A stretch of 40,782 nt of DNA from a virus, in the IMG/VR virus record IMGVR_UViG_3300008216_000022, positions 1 to 40,782 of that record. One strand, written 5' to 3'. Below are positions 38,945-40,782 of the stretch, in pieces. Both the position numbers and the translations under genes were made by a program. How positions within the stretch are numbered: position 1 is the first letter of the stretch; the number at the start of each line of letters is the position of its first letter. Below the pieces are notes generated by a model that worked only from the letters and a program-made list of their open reading frames with translations, had not been told where the DNA came from and made no database searches.

Positions 38945-40782
38945 CTACCCTAGTGTTATTGTACTATTGGAATCATCTGTATAAAACAGTACGTTAACAC
39001 CGTTATATTGTATAACAGACCGCTTCTCTGAATTCGCTACACCATTGGATAGAGAGTTACCAACTGCTGCACCTCCAGCATTGAACCCACGATCCATGTA
39101 GTATCTACCTGCATTTCCCGTGAAATTATTTTCAAATTGCCCTTTTTTAAGGTCGCTTGTTGCGGTGTTTTGCACGTAATCGAGTCTGTTACCTGATATG
39201 TTGTAGGGCATATCTATAGAACTTGCTGTTCCTCCACCTGATGATGTCGCTATCAGGTACTGACACCCATATACATGATTGTTCGTGAAACTAACTTGCT
39301 TAAATGCATCTGTATCAGTTACGTTGCATGATAATACAGCCCACGTATCCATAGACGTACCAGATGTAAACGAAGAGCTACCATCGAACGGTTTTGCAAG
39401 GAAGGTATTACCTGTTATGTTTATAGCTGACGCTAACTCTCCATCGAATCTTATGTGTGTGTTGCAATTTCTAAACGTGTTACCATTGATGGTTATACCA
39501 GACATCTGACCGCCATCATCTATGCTGTATGAGCCGTCTGTAACGTCTGACCAGATGTACATCCCTAAATGCCTGTATGCACTTCCTGATGCAGCCTCCA
39601 AAAACGATACCGTGTTGCCAGTAACGCTTATGTTTTTCATGATCCTACCCGCTGATAAGTAATCAGATCTGCCCGCTAAGATTGATGTGAGACTGTCGGA
39701 CGATATATTGATTCCGCCTGAAGCAGTTGGATTATTGTTTACATTAATAACGTTTGCTGAGACACTTACGTCTGATGCGGGTGCTGATATGTTTATACCT
39801 GCACCATGACCATTCACTTGGTTGCCGATAATTGTCTGGTTAAATCCTACTGTTTTGATCGCTGGCTTATTACAGACCGTATATTCATCGGTAGTAAATA
39901 TATTGCTTGAGCATACATCATCTCTACCAGCAAAATAAACGGGATGTTCTGAGCAGTTAAAACAGTAGTTACCTTTGAATATTATACCCCTACCTGATCT
40001 TTTTACAGCACCACCAGTCCATCCACCAACCGTAGGCGTGTATGTACTGTCTTCTTCTGTGCCAATGTCGTATGTCGTAGCTGTCACCATCGCGTCATCT
40101 GTCCATTCAAACTCACAGTGTGTTACTAGACCACCATCAAGACCCGGAGTTACAATAGCATGTATTAACGCTCTACCTGTCGTCGCATGAGACTGAGCTA
40201 CAAAATTGCAGCCGATAATCTTTGATCTGTAGTTTTTTGTAGTGTTGTAGTATGCTGCGTTTTCATAGTCATAACTCACGGGCGCTTGATACCAAATAGC
40301 CTGAGAATCGATATCATCAAATTCGCAACGAATGACTCTAGTGTTTTTTGTATTTTTAAACTCTATAGCGTGACGACCATCGCTCAATGCTGACCCATCA
40401 GTACTATGCCTACTATCTTCACCTACAAAACGAAAGCCTTTTATCTTGATGTTTTCAACTTGATCATTTATATCATTAGAGTCAGGTTTACCGACTAACA
40501 ATATCGGAAATGATAGTGCATATGTTGATATATCACTAGATAGCCGCCTCAACTGTACCCCACTTTCAGCAACCAGGGTTATATTAGACGAGTCTATATT
40601 TAGTCCATATTTATCATTAGTTCCTTTGGTAACTGATACGCGATAATCACCACCACCACTTGTCATAGGGAATCTGACTACACCACCACCCGCAGCTTTA
40701 ACAGCATCGATAGCTTTTTTAATATCCGTGCTGTCGTCCGTTACACCATCTCCTACAGCTCCAAAGTCTGTAACACTAACAC
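38945..40782 (-). CDS. Tailspike, right-handed beta-helix, first copy (5' end outside window)
   Basis: Open from the window edge to TAG at 38945. An internal ATG at 40666 could be mistaken for the start, but the frame stays open upstream and reads VSVTDFGAVGDGVTDDSTDI then KKAIDAVKAAGGGVVRFP, the beginning of a pectate-lyase-type beta-helix, so the gene starts beyond 40782. At least 612 residues are visible. Repeated short strands (NITGNTFLA, ISGNRLDYV, GITINGNTFRNC) with stacked Asn and Ile/Val are typical of the right-handed helix. The end (NGVNVLFYTDDSNSTITLG) may form a short trimerisation tip. It is probably a receptor-binding or depolymerase spike; active residues are not identified. 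Confidence 0.85.
   Translation of the reverse strand, partial: VSVTDFGAVGDGVTDDSTDIKKAIDAVKAAGGGVVRFPMTSGGGDYRVSVTKGTNDKYGLNIDSSNITLVAESGVQLRRLSSDISTYALSFPILLVGKPDSNDINDQVENIKIKGFRFVGEDSRHSTDGSALSDGRHAIEFKNTKNTRVIRCEFDDIDSQAIWYQAPVSYDYENAAYYNTTKNYRSKIIGCNFVAQSHATTGRALIHAIVTPGLDGGLVTHCEFEWTDDAMVTATTYDIGTEEDSTYTPTVGGWTGGAVKRSGRGIIFKGNYCFNCSEHPVYFAGRDDVCSSNIFTTDEYTVCNKPAIKTVGFNQTIIGNQVNGHGAGINISAPASDVSVSANVINVNNNPTASGGINISSDSLTSILAGRSDYLSAGRIMKNISVTGNTVSFLEAASGSAYRHLGMYIWSDVTDGSYSIDDGGQMSGITINGNTFRNCNTHIRFDGELASAINITGNTFLAKPFDGSSSFTSGTSMDTWAVLSCNVTDTDAFKQVSFTNNHVYGCQYLIATSSGGGTASSIDMPYNISGNRLDYVQNTATSDLKKGQFENNFTGNAGRYYMDRGFNAGGAAVGNSLSNGVANSEKRSVIQYNGVNVLFYTDDSNSTITLG

Noticed and set aside
40666-40666. 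ATG 40666 as the start of the first tailspike
   Set aside because: The frame is open to the window edge and the upstream residues form the expected beta-helix entry, so the gene starts outside the window.

Overview
The window is almost entirely a lytic tailed-phage genome of the short-tailed (podovirus) type. It carries a T7-like replication set (fused primase-helicase, family A DNA polymerase, gp6-like exonuclease, endonuclease I) and a T7-like virion set (terminase, portal, scaffold, capsid, two tail-tube proteins, three internal virion proteins). No integrase, repressor, phage RNA polymerase, tRNA, rRNA, IS element or CRISPR array was recognised. The convergent arms, a B12-dependent ribonucleotide reductase, ThyX, and the apparent lack of an RNA polymerase recall marine podoviruses of the SIO1/VpV262/cobavirus (Zobellviridae-like) group. 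That placement is inferred from gene content, not from alignment. A 58-residue lipoprotein with a lipobox suggests a Gram-negative host. Both ends are cut inside genes, so the genome continues on each side.

Plus-strand arm, 1-18237. The first 6.6 kb (1-6568) is an accessory biosynthetic region. It holds two different COOH-NH2 (amido) ligases, a class II glutamine amidotransferase with a C-terminal zinc ribbon, a RimK-like ATP-grasp ligase and two unrecognised proteins. Threaded through it, and on into the replication genes, are ten copies (one partial) of a small SH3/KOW-like, MIB/HERC2-like protein. From 6624 to 17789 comes nucleotide and DNA metabolism: class II ribonucleotide reductase, primase-helicase, DNA polymerase, a probable ssDNA-binding protein, ThyX, a P-loop (probable dNMP) kinase, a MazG-like pyrophosphohydrolase, 5'-3' exonuclease, endonuclease I and a metallophosphoesterase. 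Several very small membrane or unknown genes lie among them. The arm ends with a lipoprotein and a membrane/coiled-coil protein that may act in lysis.

Minus-strand arm, 40782-18202, read right to left. Two beta-helix tailspikes (the first cut by the window edge), separated by a truncated tailspike-like ORF, are followed by small and large terminase, portal, a small unknown, scaffold, capsid, a decoration-like protein, a fibre-like protein, tail tube A, a small overlapping gene, tail tube B, a GNAT acetyltransferase, and three internal virion proteins, the last carrying a lysozyme-like domain. A basic HNH-like protein and a tail-anchored coiled-coil protein end the arm. The two arms meet tail to tail, with a 36-base overlap at 18202-18237.

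The most unusual feature is the small-protein family. Its conserved C-terminal peptide (EEVLYEI) is encoded by DNA that also supplies the Shine-Dalgarno sequence and start codon of the next gene. At five junctions this gives exactly the same 11-base stop/start overlap, so each copy looks like a self-contained translational-coupling cassette. It sits next to an amidoligase/ATP-grasp/amidotransferase pathway whose product is unknown. No stretch over 300 bases lacks a gene; the longest, 38748-38944, contains the truncated tailspike-like ORF.
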